DNA of 64,000 bases, taken from contig JAAHFX010000002.1 in assembly GCA_010672785.1 (NCBI GenBank), positions 656,886-720,885 on the forward strand, read 5' to 3'. Shown in pieces: positions 45,074 to 54,828 of this stretch. Each line of letters opens with the position of its first letter. Position 1 is the stretch's first letter. The notes beneath the pieces are model-generated. The model was not told the origin of the DNA. It worked only from the letters and a program-made list of their open reading frames with translations, and made no database searches. The position numbers and the translations under genes are program-made. The stretch comes from Sphaerospermopsis sp. SIO1G1. Its GTDB lineage: Bacteria > Cyanobacteriota > Cyanobacteriia > Cyanobacteriales > Nostocaceae.

Positions 45074-45565
45074 TTACCTAGTAGGATTGTAGATATTAAC
45101 TAGAACCTGGACTAAATCATTACGCTGTTTACGGGTAAGTTTAGCTATGGCCTGGCGATCGCCCGGTAAGGGATTTTGTCTGAGAGAATTATTGCCTGGA
45201 TAAGATGCTTCATAAATAGTCTCATTAGCATCTAAATAATCAGCTAAAGTCAATTTCCAATCAAAACGATACACTGGGGATCTGCCTTTGGTGTAAATGT
45301 GGTAAACAATCAATCTACTAGCTAAAGTGTTATTTTCGTCCACATCACCAGTATCTTTACTGATATATTGATTTTGTTTGGGAAAGTCTGGTAACTGCTG
45401 ATAGACAACTTGCCAAACATCTGAAGGAGTCAGGATTTGAGCTACCACAGGTTGAAAAGCCAGTACCATCGAGCTAACAAAACCCAATGCTACCAACATA
45501 GTTGTGATTTTTACCAAAGTCGGTTTTAACTTCAAATCAAAAAATAAAACTTTTTTCTCTGCCAT
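45074..45565 (-). CDS. Exported protein of unknown function
   Basis: 163 residues. The first 40 residues have a charged start and a hydrophobic segment (ITTMLVALGFVSSMVLAF, about 20-38) ending in PVVAQ, so it is a signal peptide or membrane anchor. The mature part (about 42-163) is mixed alpha/beta, with YRFDWKLTLADYLDANE and a C-terminal helix KLTRKQRNDLVQVLV. It is probably periplasmic or thylakoid-lumenal. It lies between rpoZ and the DUF1818 gene, all on the minus strand with short gaps, and may belong to one unit with them. Not recognised beyond cyanobacterial hypothetical proteins. Confidence 0.7.
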   Translation of the reverse strand: MAEKKVLFFDLKLKPTLVKITTMLVALGFVSSMVLAFQPVVAQILTPSDVWQVVYQQLPDFPKQNQYISKDTGDVDENNTLASRLIVYHIYTKGRSPVYRFDWKLTLADYLDANETIYEASYPGNNSLRQNPLPGDRQAIAKLTRKQRNDLVQVLVNIYNPTR

Positions 45566-45661
45566 TTTTATGATTAACTAAAAAAATCTGGGAACTGGAA
45601 ACCAAACACCAATTCCCAGCGTCAGATAATGTTAAGTATTCCCGAATACCTGTGACAAAAT

Positions 45662-45898
45662 TTATAATTCCCCGATAATCTCTGGCTGATTTAATTCATC
45701 AGACATTTCAATAATTGCTCTGAGTACAGGTTTCATAATCGCATCTTCGTTATTTTCAAAATCTTCATAACGACGACGTTTAGCGCGGTTAGCTACCTGA
45801 ACTGTAATTCTATAGCGATTTGAAGCTGCACTGATCAGATCCTCTGCACGGTGCATAATTTGAGACTGGGTTGTCTCGAACTTAGAACGCTTGAGCAT
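45662..45898 (-). CDS. rpoZ: RNA polymerase omega subunit
   Basis: 78 residues. The omega subunit clamps the beta' C-terminal part and helps assemble RNA polymerase. The family region [24 protein letters not shown] (about 19-42), where the omega fold has its first helices, and [22 protein letters not shown] match the family. The cyanobacterial form has a similar length. Next to it, in the same orientation, lie an exported protein and the DUF1818 gene. Confidence 0.95.
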   Translation of the reverse strand: MLKRSKFETTQSQIMHRAEDLISAASNRYRITVQVANRAKRRRYEDFENNEDAIMKPVLRAIIEMSDELNQPEIIGEL

Positions 45899-46058
45899 AT
45901 TTATTAATGATTGGGATTCTTCACCAGTTTAGCAGTCTCAAGATAAAGTTGGAAACTGGATATCAACAAATATCCTCACTCCTGAATTTTGACTTGACGA
46001 TTTTTGATTTTTATAATTACACAAAAACTATTTTTTAGTCTCAATTACAAGTAAATTC

Positions 46059-46598
46059 ATGATGTTAAAATCAAATTTATTTAATCCCAGAAAATTTTTA
46101 GCCTTCATCTTTTGCTGTAGCTTCACTACTATTATTAGTTTAACTAGCCATTCATCAAGGGCTGAAACCATACCTCAACCTTCTAATGCTCCCCTCAATT
46201 TAGATTTATTAAATCAACCTAGTGATTCAGTAATTACAGCCGATACTATTGCTCAACAAGGCTTAACAATTCCGAGCTTATGGTGGACAAAACAAATATC
46301 AGAAAACAAACTTTTAGATAATTGGATAGTATATCCAGCCACAAATGATGAATCATCTCGTGTAGACTTGATAGTTAATCAACAAATTTGGAGTTTATTA
46401 GATTACCTAGAAAAATACAAATTCGTTAACAGAGTAGGGACAACAGCCAGAAGTTTTGGTTATAATATTCGCGTCTTCAATTATCGAAAAGAGCTATTAG
46501 CAACCTATACTTGTAATCTCAACACTACACCAAACTTATGTAATATTAGAATGGGTTTCCAAAGCCGATTAGGTTTAAGTGGAACATCAGATTTTTAA
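46059..46598 (+). CDS. Exported protein of unknown function
   Basis: 179 residues. A signal peptide is clear: basic start, FLAFIFCCSFTTIISLTS (about 12-30) and a possible cleavage after SSRAE. Residues of about 70-165 form a mixed fold with LTIPSLWWTKQI, LLDNWIVYPA and VDLIVNQQIWSLLDYL. Two Cys residues near the C-terminus (YTCNLNTTPNLCNI) may form a disulfide in the periplasm. Similar proteins are common in filamentous cyanobacteria as hypothetical genes. It is divergent from rpoZ; its downstream spacer holds repeats only. Confidence 0.75.
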   Translation: MMLKSNLFNPRKFLAFIFCCSFTTIISLTSHSSRAETIPQPSNAPLNLDLLNQPSDSVITADTIAQQGLTIPSLWWTKQISENKLLDNWIVYPATNDESSRVDLIVNQQIWSLLDYLEKYKFVNRVGTTARSFGYNIRVFNYRKELLATYTCNLNTTPNLCNIRMGFQSRLGLSGTSDF

Positions 46599-47066
46599 AT
46601 AATAAGACTTATGTTATTAGTGGGCAAGATGCCAACCCCACACAAGATTCTCATGATTATGATTTGTACTTCATAGCAACAAAATCTGCTGTAATGAAAC
46701 GTCGGGGTTTGAGATTACTTCCTTACATCGTAATAATAGTATTTGGAATAGGTTTTGCGTAAGTTCTGAATAAGACACAAATTACTATTCTCATATTAAT
46801 TAAACATAGAACTGGCTGTATTTATTACCTGTTCCCTGTTTCTTGTTCCCTATTCCCTAAAATTCAAAAATTTGTATAGCTGTAGCCAGGTTGCTGAGGA
46901 CATTAGATAGCCTTTAATTGTAAAGATTGGTAGTGGTTTAGCAGTGCTAAACCCCTACTTATGATGTTTAGGTTCTAATCTTGGTAACTATAGCTATATC
47001 TAGTACAGGAATTGCTATAAATGATATAAAATAGGGAATTGAACCCAAATTGAACAACTTATAAAA
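46599..47066. other. Spacer with two fused dispersed repeats
   Basis: 46617-46695 is an inverted, shortened copy of the element seen at 52589-52716 (ends with TAGCAACAAAATCTGCTGTAA). It abuts 46697-46767, a left-truncated copy of the AGGACTTACGCA MITE (ends TGCGTAAGTTCT). Remaining sequence, including GGTAGTGGTTTAGCAGTGC near 46930, has no gene that I can support. Confidence 0.6.
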
Positions 47067-47426
47067 ATGCAAATTAACCAAAGTCTTCACACTGCTATTC
47101 TTGTTACAGACTTAGAAAAATCAGAATACTTTTACGGAACAATCTTAGGACTAGAAAAAATAAACCGTACCCTTAACTATCCTGGTACGTGGTATCAACT
47201 GGGTAACTATCAAATACATTTAATAGTGTCTACATCAGTACCCACAGAAAATCAACATGAAAAATGGGGACGTAACCCCCACGTTGCATTTTCAGTAGCA
47301 GATATAGAAAACGCAAAATCAGAATTACAGATTCATAATTATCCATTTCAAGCAAGTGCTTCCGGTCGTCCTGCTATCTTTACTAAAGATCCAGATGGCA
47401 ATATTATTGAACTAAATCAGCAATAA
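47067..47426 (+). CDS. VOC (glyoxalase/bleomycin-resistance) family protein
   Basis: 119 residues, two beta-alpha-beta-beta-beta modules of the vicinal oxygen chelate fold. Candidate metal ligands are His in SLHTAILV (residue 8), His in NYQIHLIV, His in NPHVAFSV and Glu in GNIIELNQ at the C-terminus, all in the places where glyoxalase-type enzymes bind metal. Enzymes of this fold include lactoylglutathione lyase and dioxygenases; the substrate here is unknown. It is a cytoplasmic, single gene between repeat-rich spacers. Confidence 0.9.
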   Translation: MQINQSLHTAILVTDLEKSEYFYGTILGLEKINRTLNYPGTWYQLGNYQIHLIVSTSVPTENQHEKWGRNPHVAFSVADIENAKSELQIHNYPFQASASGRPAIFTKDPDGNIIELNQQ

Positions 47427-47572
47427 TATTAAAACTTATCTAATAGTAAGTACCTAAGCAAAATTAATTGCACATATTGATGAAACATAGAACTGGCTGT
47501 ATTTATTGCCTGTTCCTTGTTCTCTTTTATAAACTCTTCAATTTAGTTTAAAAAGTATGGTAGAACTAAATC

Positions 47573-47654
47573 AGGACTTACGCAAAAATCTTCCAAAACT
47601 CTATTCCTCTGTGTTCTCTGTGGTTTGATATTCCGTGACTCCTGCATAAGTCCT
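47573..47654. mobile_element. MITE-like element, AGGACTTACGCA ends with third core
   Basis: An 82-bp element with AGGACTTACGCA (47573-47584) and TGCATAAGTCCT (47643-47654), one mismatch. The core includes CTTCCAAAACTCTATTCC and TGTGGTTTGATATTCC and matches the truncated copy at 41232-41300. It lies in the spacer upstream of the recombinase-like gene. Confidence 0.75.
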
Positions 47655-47709
47655 ACAAATAATCAAAATTGTTGGAGATATGATTACTCCATAATTTTTA
47701 ATTTAGTCA

Positions 47710-49002
47710 ATGAAAATTATTGCTTACAGTTACACAAATCCTTTAATAGAAACATCTCCAGATCAAAATAGTTGGGGTTGGGAAATAGATCAAATTTATG
47801 ATGATTTAGGAGATAGACAACAATTACAACAACTGATTAATGACTGTAAACAACAACCAGCCAACTATTTACTAATTAGACGTTTAGAAGAATTAGGAGA
47901 TACTTTAGAACAAATAAATCAGATTCTTCATCAGTTAGAAACTATTGGAATAATAATCATCGCCACAGAACAACAATATACTTCAGAATATGCCAAATTC
48001 CGGATGGAATTATTAAAATTATTCCAACAAATTCAATATCAAAACCGTAGTCGTAAAATCCGTGAAGGACACGCAAAAAATCGTTTAGAATCTGTACCAC
48101 CACCAGGTAAAGTACCTTATGGATACCGCAGAAGCAAAGGTAAATATATAATCGATCGTAGTATTTCACCCATCGTAAAAGACTTTTTTGATCACTTTTT
48201 ACTTTATGGTTCTCTCCGTGGAGCAGTTCGTTATTTAGCTAAAAAATATAATAAAAAAATTTCTGTCACTACTGGAAAAAGGTGGTTAATAAATCCTGTT
48301 TATCGTGGTGATACTGCTTATCAAAATGAAGAAATTATTTCTGATACTCATACAGCTATTATTTCTAGAGAAGAAGCGGCACAAATAGATAGAATTTTAC
48401 GACGTAATAGTCGTTTACCATCCCGTACTGCTAGCGCACCTCATTCTTTAGCTGGTTTAGTTTTTTGTAGTCAATGTCAATGTCGAATGACAGTTACTCG
48501 TGTCACTCAAAGGTATCAAAATTATGAATATTTATATTTACGAAATCCTCAATGTCCTCAAAATCCTAAATGCCGTGCTATAGCTTATCAAGAAATATTA
48601 GAACAAACAATCGCCATCATTTGTCGAGATTTACCATTAGCAGTTTCAGGAATTAATTTCCCTCAGTTAGATGCTATTAAAAATGGTTTAAATGAGAAAA
48701 TTGTTAATCAACAAAAAATCTTAGAACAATTACCAAAATTGATAGAAACTGGAATTTTAGATCCAGAAACAGCAAAGTTAAGATCCTACAAATTGCAAAC
48801 AGAAATTTCTCAATTACAAGCAAAGATAGCTGTTTTACCACCGGTGAATTTAAGGTCTGTAGCTGAAGCTGTTTCTATTCCTCAGTTTTGGTTAGATTTA
48901 TCAGAGGTGGAACGCCGTTTTTATTTGAGAGAGTTTATCCGCCAAATAAACATCATTCGTTGTGATAAAAATTGGGAGTTAGAGCTAATTTTTATTTTTT
49001 AG
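47710..49002 (+). CDS. Serine-recombinase-like protein lacking the catalytic serine
   Basis: 430 residues with the layout of a large serine recombinase. The N-terminal resolvase-like domain (1-105) starts MKIIAYSYTNPL where active enzymes have YxRxS, so Arg and Ser are replaced by Tyr and Asn. The later DRLSR motif reads RRLEE. The recombinase DNA-binding domain (about 118-225, GKVPYGYRR), a zinc ribbon (CSQCQCRM near 255, then two more Cys), a coiled coil (about 325-380) and a conserved C-terminal end follow. DNA binding is likely preserved, but strand exchange is not expected. No att site or element borders are seen. It may be a DNA-binding relative of XisF-type recombinases; that is inference. 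Confidence 0.88.
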   Translation: MKIIAYSYTNPLIETSPDQNSWGWEIDQIYDDLGDRQQLQQLINDCKQQPANYLLIRRLEELGDTLEQINQILHQLETIGIIIIATEQQYTSEYAKFRMELLKLFQQIQYQNRSRKIREGHAKNRLESVPPPGKVPYGYRRSKGKYIIDRSISPIVKDFFDHFLLYGSLRGAVRYLAKKYNKKISVTTGKRWLINPVYRGDTAYQNEEIISDTHTAIISREEAAQIDRILRRNSRLPSRTASAPHSLAGLVFCSQCQCRMTVTRVTQRYQNYEYLYLRNPQCPQNPKCRAIAYQEILEQTIAIICRDLPLAVSGINFPQLDAIKNGLNEKIVNQQKILEQLPKLIETGILDPETAKLRSYKLQTEISQLQAKIAVLPPVNLRSVAEAVSIPQFWLDLSEVERRFYLREFIRQINIIRCDKNWELELIFIF

Positions 49003-49120
49003 TTCAGTTATCAGTTATCAGTTATCAGTTATCAGTTATCAGTTATCAGTTATTGCTGTTTACTGTTCACTGTTTACTGTTCACTGTTCACTGTTAACCA
49101 GTCACTTTTTGCTACAAACT
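49003..49120. repeat. CAGTTAT and GTTCACT heptamer blocks
   Basis: About seven CAGTTAT heptamers (49005-49052) are followed by TTACTGTTCACT-type heptamers (about 49055-49095) and then CACTTTTTGCTACAAAC. It is the inverse of the composite array at 14313-14600, with the same module order. Confidence 0.85.
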
Positions 49121-49124
49121 CTAA

Positions 49125-50630
49125 CTATCTTTTTGATGAGCTACCGGCATTTTTAACCTTCATCACTTTACTGAGTAAATCAAACCAAAAAGGCGCACCC
49201 ATTGCAATTGCAAGACCACTAATAATCCAACCAGTAAACATAGTTAAAATGCTAATAATAGGGATATTTTGTATTTTGGTTGGATGCCAACCTAATTGTT
49301 CTTGTAAGTTATTATCTGTCCAACCAATAGGTAATTGAAGATCCTCCAATATTTCTTTAGTATCTATGTTTTGAATATCAGCAGCATTAGGCTGTCTTTC
49401 TATGGTTTGTTCTGCTTTATAAACAATAGCTTCTCGTAATACAGTATCTTTGGATAACCGATCAATAATATGGAAAGTGTCTGCATTAGCTCCAAAGGCT
49501 AAAGCAATACCAATTAAAATGGCAACTCCTTTAGCATTTCTTTTATAAACTCCACCAGCACGTGCCATAGAATTATCAAAACATTGTTCTATTTCTGTAC
49601 GTAAAATTCTAATTCCTTCTTCTGTACTTTTAGCTTTATACTTTGCTTGTTTCGCTATGCTAAAAATATTTTTTCTAATGATAGGTGGTAAACCTTCTAC
49701 TACTTCGTGAATAGCTTTATATGTGTGATCTTCTGAACTACTTATTGATATTTCTAAACTATTATAGACAGAACTTCCTGTTTCCAGAATGCCTGTAATT
49801 TCACTAATATTAGGTTTCAAACCACCTATAACAATTGCTTCTTCTACACTAGGAAAAATATGGTAGTAAAAAGCTGATAGACGCTTACAAGTTTCTCTTA
49901 AGACATAACTTTCGACCTCCATGTTAGCTTGAAAATTGTTGATATATTTACCCATGCTATCTTTCATTCTGCCAACACTGGTATCTATATCAAATCTTTG
50001 TTCCTTAAAATCTATAAAAATTAGATCATATTCTTTTTGTAGTGTTTCAAAGTCATCTTGGATATCTTGAGTAACGTTAGTTGGGAGTTCATGAGCTTGA
50101 ACTTGTTTGAGCGATCTAGTTAATATAATTCTGATTTCTTGTATATGCTGGGTTTTTACACTACTCAGTCTTGACTCTGTCAGATTATGGACAATTGTTG
50201 TTAACTTTAATTCTTCGATCAAACTTGTCGCAAATGTATCTGCGGCAATATAAGATGGCCCACTATTTCCATGAGCAAATGTCTTCCTTGTGACTGATGA
50301 TTTTGCCATAGAATTTCCCAATTTATTACTAATTTTGCCCATCATCCAAGTAAATTTTCTGGGAAGAGTGGCAAAAAATCCTTTGGCTTCTTGGTTGATA
50401 CTTTTAATTAACGGATTTCCGTAAATCTTTGTAACTAATTCAACCACCTCTGGTAATTCTGAATCATGGGCGCTACCAGATAAGAATATCTCAATAGATT
50501 TTTTTAAATGTGCAGCCCGCCATTGCATAATTGTGGCAATTAGCTCTTGAATTTCTGATGCTAATAAACTAAAAATTAGGTAAATAAAAATTAAGCCCAA
50601 GGCTACATCTAAAATAAAAGGAAGGCGCAT
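49125..50630 (-). CDS. Membrane protein of unknown function
   Basis: 501 residues. An N-terminal hydrophobic helix (LDVALGLIFIYLIFSLLASEIQELI, about 7-30) and MQWRAAHLKKSIEIFL precede a long soluble region (about 45-360) rich in charged helices. Two further hydrophobic helices lie at about 365-385 (GVAILIGIALAFGANADTF) and 460-485 (ISILTMFTGWIISGLAIAMGAPFWF). This arrangement, with FGANADTFHIIDRLSKD, resembles a widespread bacterial family of unknown function. The soluble region probably lies in the cytoplasm. The gene stands alone and is convergent with the recombinase-like gene. Confidence 0.8.
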   Translation of the reverse strand: MRLPFILDVALGLIFIYLIFSLLASEIQELIATIMQWRAAHLKKSIEIFLSGSAHDSELPEVVELVTKIYGNPLIKSINQEAKGFFATLPRKFTWMMGKISNKLGNSMAKSSVTRKTFAHGNSGPSYIAADTFATSLIEELKLTTIVHNLTESRLSSVKTQHIQEIRIILTRSLKQVQAHELPTNVTQDIQDDFETLQKEYDLIFIDFKEQRFDIDTSVGRMKDSMGKYINNFQANMEVESYVLRETCKRLSAFYYHIFPSVEEAIVIGGLKPNISEITGILETGSSVYNSLEISISSSEDHTYKAIHEVVEGLPPIIRKNIFSIAKQAKYKAKSTEEGIRILRTEIEQCFDNSMARAGGVYKRNAKGVAILIGIALAFGANADTFHIIDRLSKDTVLREAIVYKAEQTIERQPNAADIQNIDTKEILEDLQLPIGWTDNNLQEQLGWHPTKIQNIPIISILTMFTGWIISGLAIAMGAPFWFDLLSKVMKVKNAGSSSKR

Positions 50631-50890
50631 TGATAAACTCCTTAGATGATAGTTAACTTACTCCGGGTTGTATTATTTATATCATTTAAGTAAAAAAATT
50701 CTTGTTAAATTGTTTAAAAAATAAATAAGAAAAATATTTTGCCAAAATTTATCATTATCTGAGAGAAAATTGAGGTAATTTGGGATTTAGCCATAGCTTG
50801 TGGAAATAGTTTATGGCAGTGTGGCAACATTGGAGATTTATTTTAATCTCTATGGGATTTGAGTAGCGAATAAAATGATGAGCATAAAAT

Positions 50891-52525
50891 ATGCAAGAAG
50901 GAAGCTATATTTGGAGTCATCTGCAAAGACAACATCGCCCAGTTGATAAATGGATTGATGGTTTGTGGCTGATAGTTTTATTATTTGCAGCCATGATCCT
51001 GTTTAACATTAATTTGGGGGAAATGCCTCTTCAGGATTGGGATGAGGGCATTGTCGCCCAGGTGGCTAAAGAAATATGGAATGCACCAACAGGTTCGATG
51101 AGTTGGCTTTATCCTACTTTGGTAGGTGAACCATATCAAAATCAGCCGCCTTTGATGCACTGGTTAGTGGCTTGGGCCTATGCTTGGGGTGGTGTCAATG
51201 AATGGACTACTCGCCTACCTGGTGCTGTAATTACAGCTTTTTCTGTACCTTTGTTGTATTGCATTGCTAGAGAATTATTCTACTTGCGATGGGTAGCTAT
51301 ATATAGTGCCTTAATTTATCTAACCATGTTACCTGTGATTCGTAATGGCAGATTAGCAGTGGTGGATGGTCTAGGAGTAACATTATTAATGTTGATGATG
51401 TTATGTGTATTGCGATCGCGTCGAGATTTACGTTACTGCTTGGGTGTTGGTATTAGTTTGGGATTAATTTGTTTAACTAAAGGTATTTTAGGTATTTTCT
51501 TAGCTGCTATTGTCACGGTGTTTTTATGTTGGGATACACCAAGGCTATTAGCTAGTTCCTATTTGTGGGTAGGAGTATTTATAGGTATATTACCAGCAAT
51601 AGGTTGGTATTTAGCTCAATTTATGCAGTATGGTTACACTTCTCCCATTGAGTTAGGCAATGAATCATTAAACCCAATTAATTATATTGCTCATGGTCAA
51701 GCTCAACCACTATGGTATTATTTCATAGAAATTATCAAGTGGACATGGCCTTGGCTAGTATTTCTACCACAAACTTTACGCTTCACCTGGGATAATCGTA
51801 ACTTTAGTTGGGCAAAACTGATTATAGTTTGGACTGGTGTTTATTTACTATTAATTTCTTTAGTTCAAGTAAAACTACCTTGGTATTTATTCCCCATTTA
51901 TCCTAGTCTAGCTTTAGCATTTGGCTTTTATGTTGCCCAGATAGAAAATGCAAGTTTTTCATCTTACCCCCGTATTTGGGTGACTAGTTTTGCAATTTTG
52001 GCTGTAGCGGCTTCTGGGGGTAGTATTTATTTCAGTTTGGGGAGCATCAGTAATACAGATTTACAAATAATTTTTGCTTGCATTGCTCTTACTATGACCT
52101 TAGCTGCTATTTTAGCGGAAAGAGGGGATAGACAATTTTTAAAAATTTTGATTTGGGGAAGTTATATTTGTCTGTTTTTGTTCATAAAATCAAATTATTG
52201 GATTTGGGAACCAGGACAAGCTTATCCTGTCAAACCTGTAGCCGCAATGATTACCCGTGCTAACCTGAAATTGGAGAAAATTTACACATCTTTTCCCTAT
52301 CATCGCTCATCTTTAGATTTCTATAGCGATTGCACTGTTATTCCTGCTTCTAGTCGAGACTTAAAATATCATTGGCAATCTCAGCAAAAGCCCTATCTCT
52401 TAGTTGATAACCCTACGTTAGATGTTCTCCAACTTAAATCTTTGCAAGTAATTGATCAAACAGCAGGTTGGCAGTTAATTACTAAAGGAATAGTTGATAA
52501 TTCAAAGGTGAAAAGTTATGAGTAG
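50891..52525 (+). CDS. GT39-type membrane glycosyltransferase
   Basis: 544 residues with about ten or more hydrophobic helices. The early DWDEGIVAQVAKE (near 50) has the Asp-Glu pair that binds the lipid-linked donor in ArnT and PMT-type enzymes, and YQNQPPLMHWLVAWAYAW (near 85) is the second family signature. It should move a sugar from a polyprenyl-phosphate donor to a lipid or protein at the periplasmic face of the membrane. The C-terminal 110 residues are soluble. The exact substrate is unknown. The gene is single, with a 250-base upstream spacer. Confidence 0.92.
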   Translation: MQEGSYIWSHLQRQHRPVDKWIDGLWLIVLLFAAMILFNINLGEMPLQDWDEGIVAQVAKEIWNAPTGSMSWLYPTLVGEPYQNQPPLMHWLVAWAYAWGGVNEWTTRLPGAVITAFSVPLLYCIARELFYLRWVAIYSALIYLTMLPVIRNGRLAVVDGLGVTLLMLMMLCVLRSRRDLRYCLGVGISLGLICLTKGILGIFLAAIVTVFLCWDTPRLLASSYLWVGVFIGILPAIGWYLAQFMQYGYTSPIELGNESLNPINYIAHGQAQPLWYYFIEIIKWTWPWLVFLPQTLRFTWDNRNFSWAKLIIVWTGVYLLLISLVQVKLPWYLFPIYPSLALAFGFYVAQIENASFSSYPRIWVTSFAILAVAASGGSIYFSLGSISNTDLQIIFACIALTMTLAAILAERGDRQFLKILIWGSYICLFLFIKSNYWIWEPGQAYPVKPVAAMITRANLKLEKIYTSFPYHRSSLDFYSDCTVIPASSRDLKYHWQSQQKPYLLVDNPTLDVLQLKSLQVIDQTAGWQLITKGIVDNSKVKSYE

Positions 52526-53053
52526 TTGTGCAAAATAAATTTTATATTTATTGAGAATAGGGCATAGGGAATAGGGAATAGGGAACAGTTACAGTAGATT
52601 TTGTTGCGATGAGGTACAAATCATAATCATGAAACTCTTGTGGGGTGGGTATCTTCTGTGGGGTGGGCATCCTGCCCGCCAACAGTTTACCTCATGACAC
52701 CGGAAAGCACTGTAATATCGTTTCCGGGTACATCAGTATTCTTTATTGACTATTTCTCTTTGTCATGTTGTTTTTGGGGCAACCACGGGGGGTTTGCCCC
52801 TACGTGAGGAAAACATTTCATTCAGATGCTCAAGGATTGGACGTAAAATCCTGAACTTGTAAAGTTTTCACATTTATTCAGCAAGCCCTAATTACTGATT
52901 AAATTAGGATTTCCAATCACCTTTGGTAATTCATAATGCTCCCTATGGCTAACGCCACGCTACGCTATCGGGAGAGCTACGCTTACGTAATTCGTAATTA
53001 CTACCCAATCCCAATCCCAATCACCATTCACCATTCACCATTCACCAATCCTG
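52526..53053. other. Spacer with at least three dispersed repeats
   Basis: 52526-52588 has TAGTTGTGCAAAATAAATT and GGGAATAGGG units. 52589-52716 is an element with imperfect inverted ends (TTACAGTAGATTTTG at the left; AAAGCACTGTAA at the right), each followed inwards by ATGAGGTA. Near 52778 a GGGGCAA/TTGCCCC hairpin is seen. 52891-53050 is a diverged copy of the composite inverted-repeat arm at 24254. No gene is supported. Confidence 0.65.
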
Positions 53054-53422
53054 TTATTTTTGGATTTTCTCATGACTAGGAAACAATTCCTGGTTAAAAC
53101 TTGTACTCTCTTGAGTAATTGTAATTGTTGTTAGTAAAATACCTAAACCAATACCTAAAGCAAATAGTGAACGTCTCAGCAAGACTAATTCTCTCAGTAT
53201 TCTCGCTAAAGGTCGGCTTTGACGACGCAGTGCTGAAGAAATCATGATAGTTTTCCAAGTAAATGGATCTCGGACATAGTGTCCACTTTTGCAAACTACG
53301 AGTTTTTCCTGACAATATGGACAAGTAAATAAACCGATGTAGGTTTTAACAGGTTTAATTCTGCTACTTCTTTGGCAGATTGGACAGGTAACATAATTAT
53401 TATCAAATGTGTTTGTATTCAT
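53054..53422 (-). CDS. Zinc-ribbon protein with C-terminal membrane helix
   Basis: 122 residues. The N-terminal zinc ribbon has CPIC (residues 13-16) and CPYC (about 34-37), a pattern like a small treble-clef. A basic middle (SALRRQSRPLARILRELVLLRRSL) leads to one hydrophobic helix (about 90-107, LFALGIGLGILLTTITI) near the C-terminus. The zinc ribbon is thus probably cytoplasmic. No function is known to me. The gene lies just beyond the third copy of the composite repeat; a different frame on the same strand is a shadow. Confidence 0.75.
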   Translation of the reverse strand: MNTNTFDNNYVTCPICQRSSRIKPVKTYIGLFTCPYCQEKLVVCKSGHYVRDPFTWKTIMISSALRRQSRPLARILRELVLLRRSLFALGIGLGILLTTITITQESTSFNQELFPSHEKIQK

Positions 53423-54033
53423 CTATAACATCCGCTTAGTCCATTTACTGGCTTTATCAATATGACTATATTCACTAGCTGCACTGGGGTTTGGCTGTTG
53501 GTAGAGAAGGTAGTCGAAGCATTGACGTTGATTTACTGGTTAGGGTTGGCTGAATCAATCTGAAAATATTATAGGTAGGGTTTGAGACTCTTTGAAATTG
53601 AAAACGTGGAAGATTTTAGGGGGTTACAACGAAAAAACCTTGTAGTTGGAGCGAAAATCCAAACTGAGCCACTGTTTAAAACTGTTCCCTGTTAAGAGTT
53701 CCCTAACCTCCACAGAATCACTTTTTGCTGCAAACAATCCCTAGTTATCTCTACTCTTTTACCTATTTGGTTAGTCATGGTACAGACCTCAAAAGTAGGA
53801 GTAGTCAAAATTGACTTGATATTCCCATAACTCTATTATTCCACCAGATAGGTTGATATTGATAATTAACGACTTGGGCTAATTACTAATTCTCTCTTAT
53901 TGTTACACTCTGTGATCATAAAAATTACCATTACTTTTTCAGTTTTATTAAAACTTTATCGTCAGCATTCAGCCGATAGCAGGTCAACCCTTGAATTGAG
54001 TATACTTGTCTGGTTACTAAATTATGTTTCACG
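53423..54033. other. Long spacer with a dispersed repeat
   Basis: About 53600-53760 is an inverted copy of the GGAACAGTTTTAA/AGTTCCC repeat, ending in CACTTTTTGCTGCAAAC. No gene is supported in either strand. The promoters of the zinc-ribbon gene and of the TauE-type gene lie at the two ends. Confidence 0.5.
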
Positions 54034-54828
54034 ATGTTAATTTGGATTCTTGGCCATTTTTTTGCAGTTTGCATCGGTATCAGCTTAGGTTTAATTGGTG
54101 GTGGAGGTTCAATTTTAGCAGTTCCGATTTTAGTTTACGTACTAGGAATAGGCTTGAAAACTGCGATCGCTATCAGTTTAGTAATTGTGGGTACGGTTAG
54201 TTTTATTGGTATTTTTCCCCATTGGCGACAAGGCAATGTTAACTTTAAAACTGCTGCTTTATTTGCTCCAGGGGCAATGTTTGGTGCTTTTCTGGGGGCG
54301 CGAATTGCTGTACTTCCAGAAATTACCTCTACCTTACAACTAACATTATTCATTGCGACGATGTTTGTGGCTGCTTATTTTATGATCAGAAGTGCCAGTG
54401 ATCTAACGGATTTAGATTTAGAATTAAGCAATCAAAAACACCAAAATATTCCTCCTTGGCTAATTATTTCTATAGAAGGTTTAGGTGTAGGTATACTTTC
54501 TGGTTTAGTTGGTATTGGTGGGGGATTTTTAATTATTCCGGCATTGGTACTGATAGGGAATACACCTATTAAGGAAGCGGTGGGAACATCTTTAGTCATT
54601 ATTGCTTTAAAATCTATAACCGGATTTATAGGATATTTAGGTTCGATTTCTCTGGATATTAATTTGATTATTAGTTTTACATTAGCTGCTAGTTTAGGGA
54701 TGTTGATTGGTGCTAATTCAACTCAATATATCGAAGCTAATGATATGAAGAAAGTATTTGGTTATTTTGTTATTTTAATTGCTATTTTTATGTTATCTAA
54801 ATCCGGTTTAGTATTTGGTTCTTGGTAA
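54034..54828 (+). CDS. TauE/SafE family sulfite exporter-like permease
   Basis: 264 residues with about seven to eight hydrophobic helices. Two inverted halves show the family's glycine-rich motif: GISLGLIGGGGSILAVPIL (about 15-33) and GILSGLVGIGGGFLIIPAL (about 152-170). Such inner-membrane permeases move sulfur-containing or other organic anions out of the cell; the substrate here is unknown. Start ATG at 54034. It stands alone. Confidence 0.92.
   Translation: MLIWILGHFFAVCIGISLGLIGGGGSILAVPILVYVLGIGLKTAIAISLVIVGTVSFIGIFPHWRQGNVNFKTAALFAPGAMFGAFLGARIAVLPEITSTLQLTLFIATMFVAAYFMIRSASDLTDLDLELSNQKHQNIPPWLIISIEGLGVGILSGLVGIGGGFLIIPALVLIGNTPIKEAVGTSLVIIALKSITGFIGYLGSISLDINLIISFTLAASLGMLIGANSTQYIEANDMKKVFGYFVILIAIFMLSKSGLVFGSW

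Noticed and set aside
47710..49002. Site-specific excision system such as the XisF-controlled elements of heterocysts
   Set aside because: The catalytic residues are replaced, and no direct-repeat borders or interrupted gene are seen in the window.
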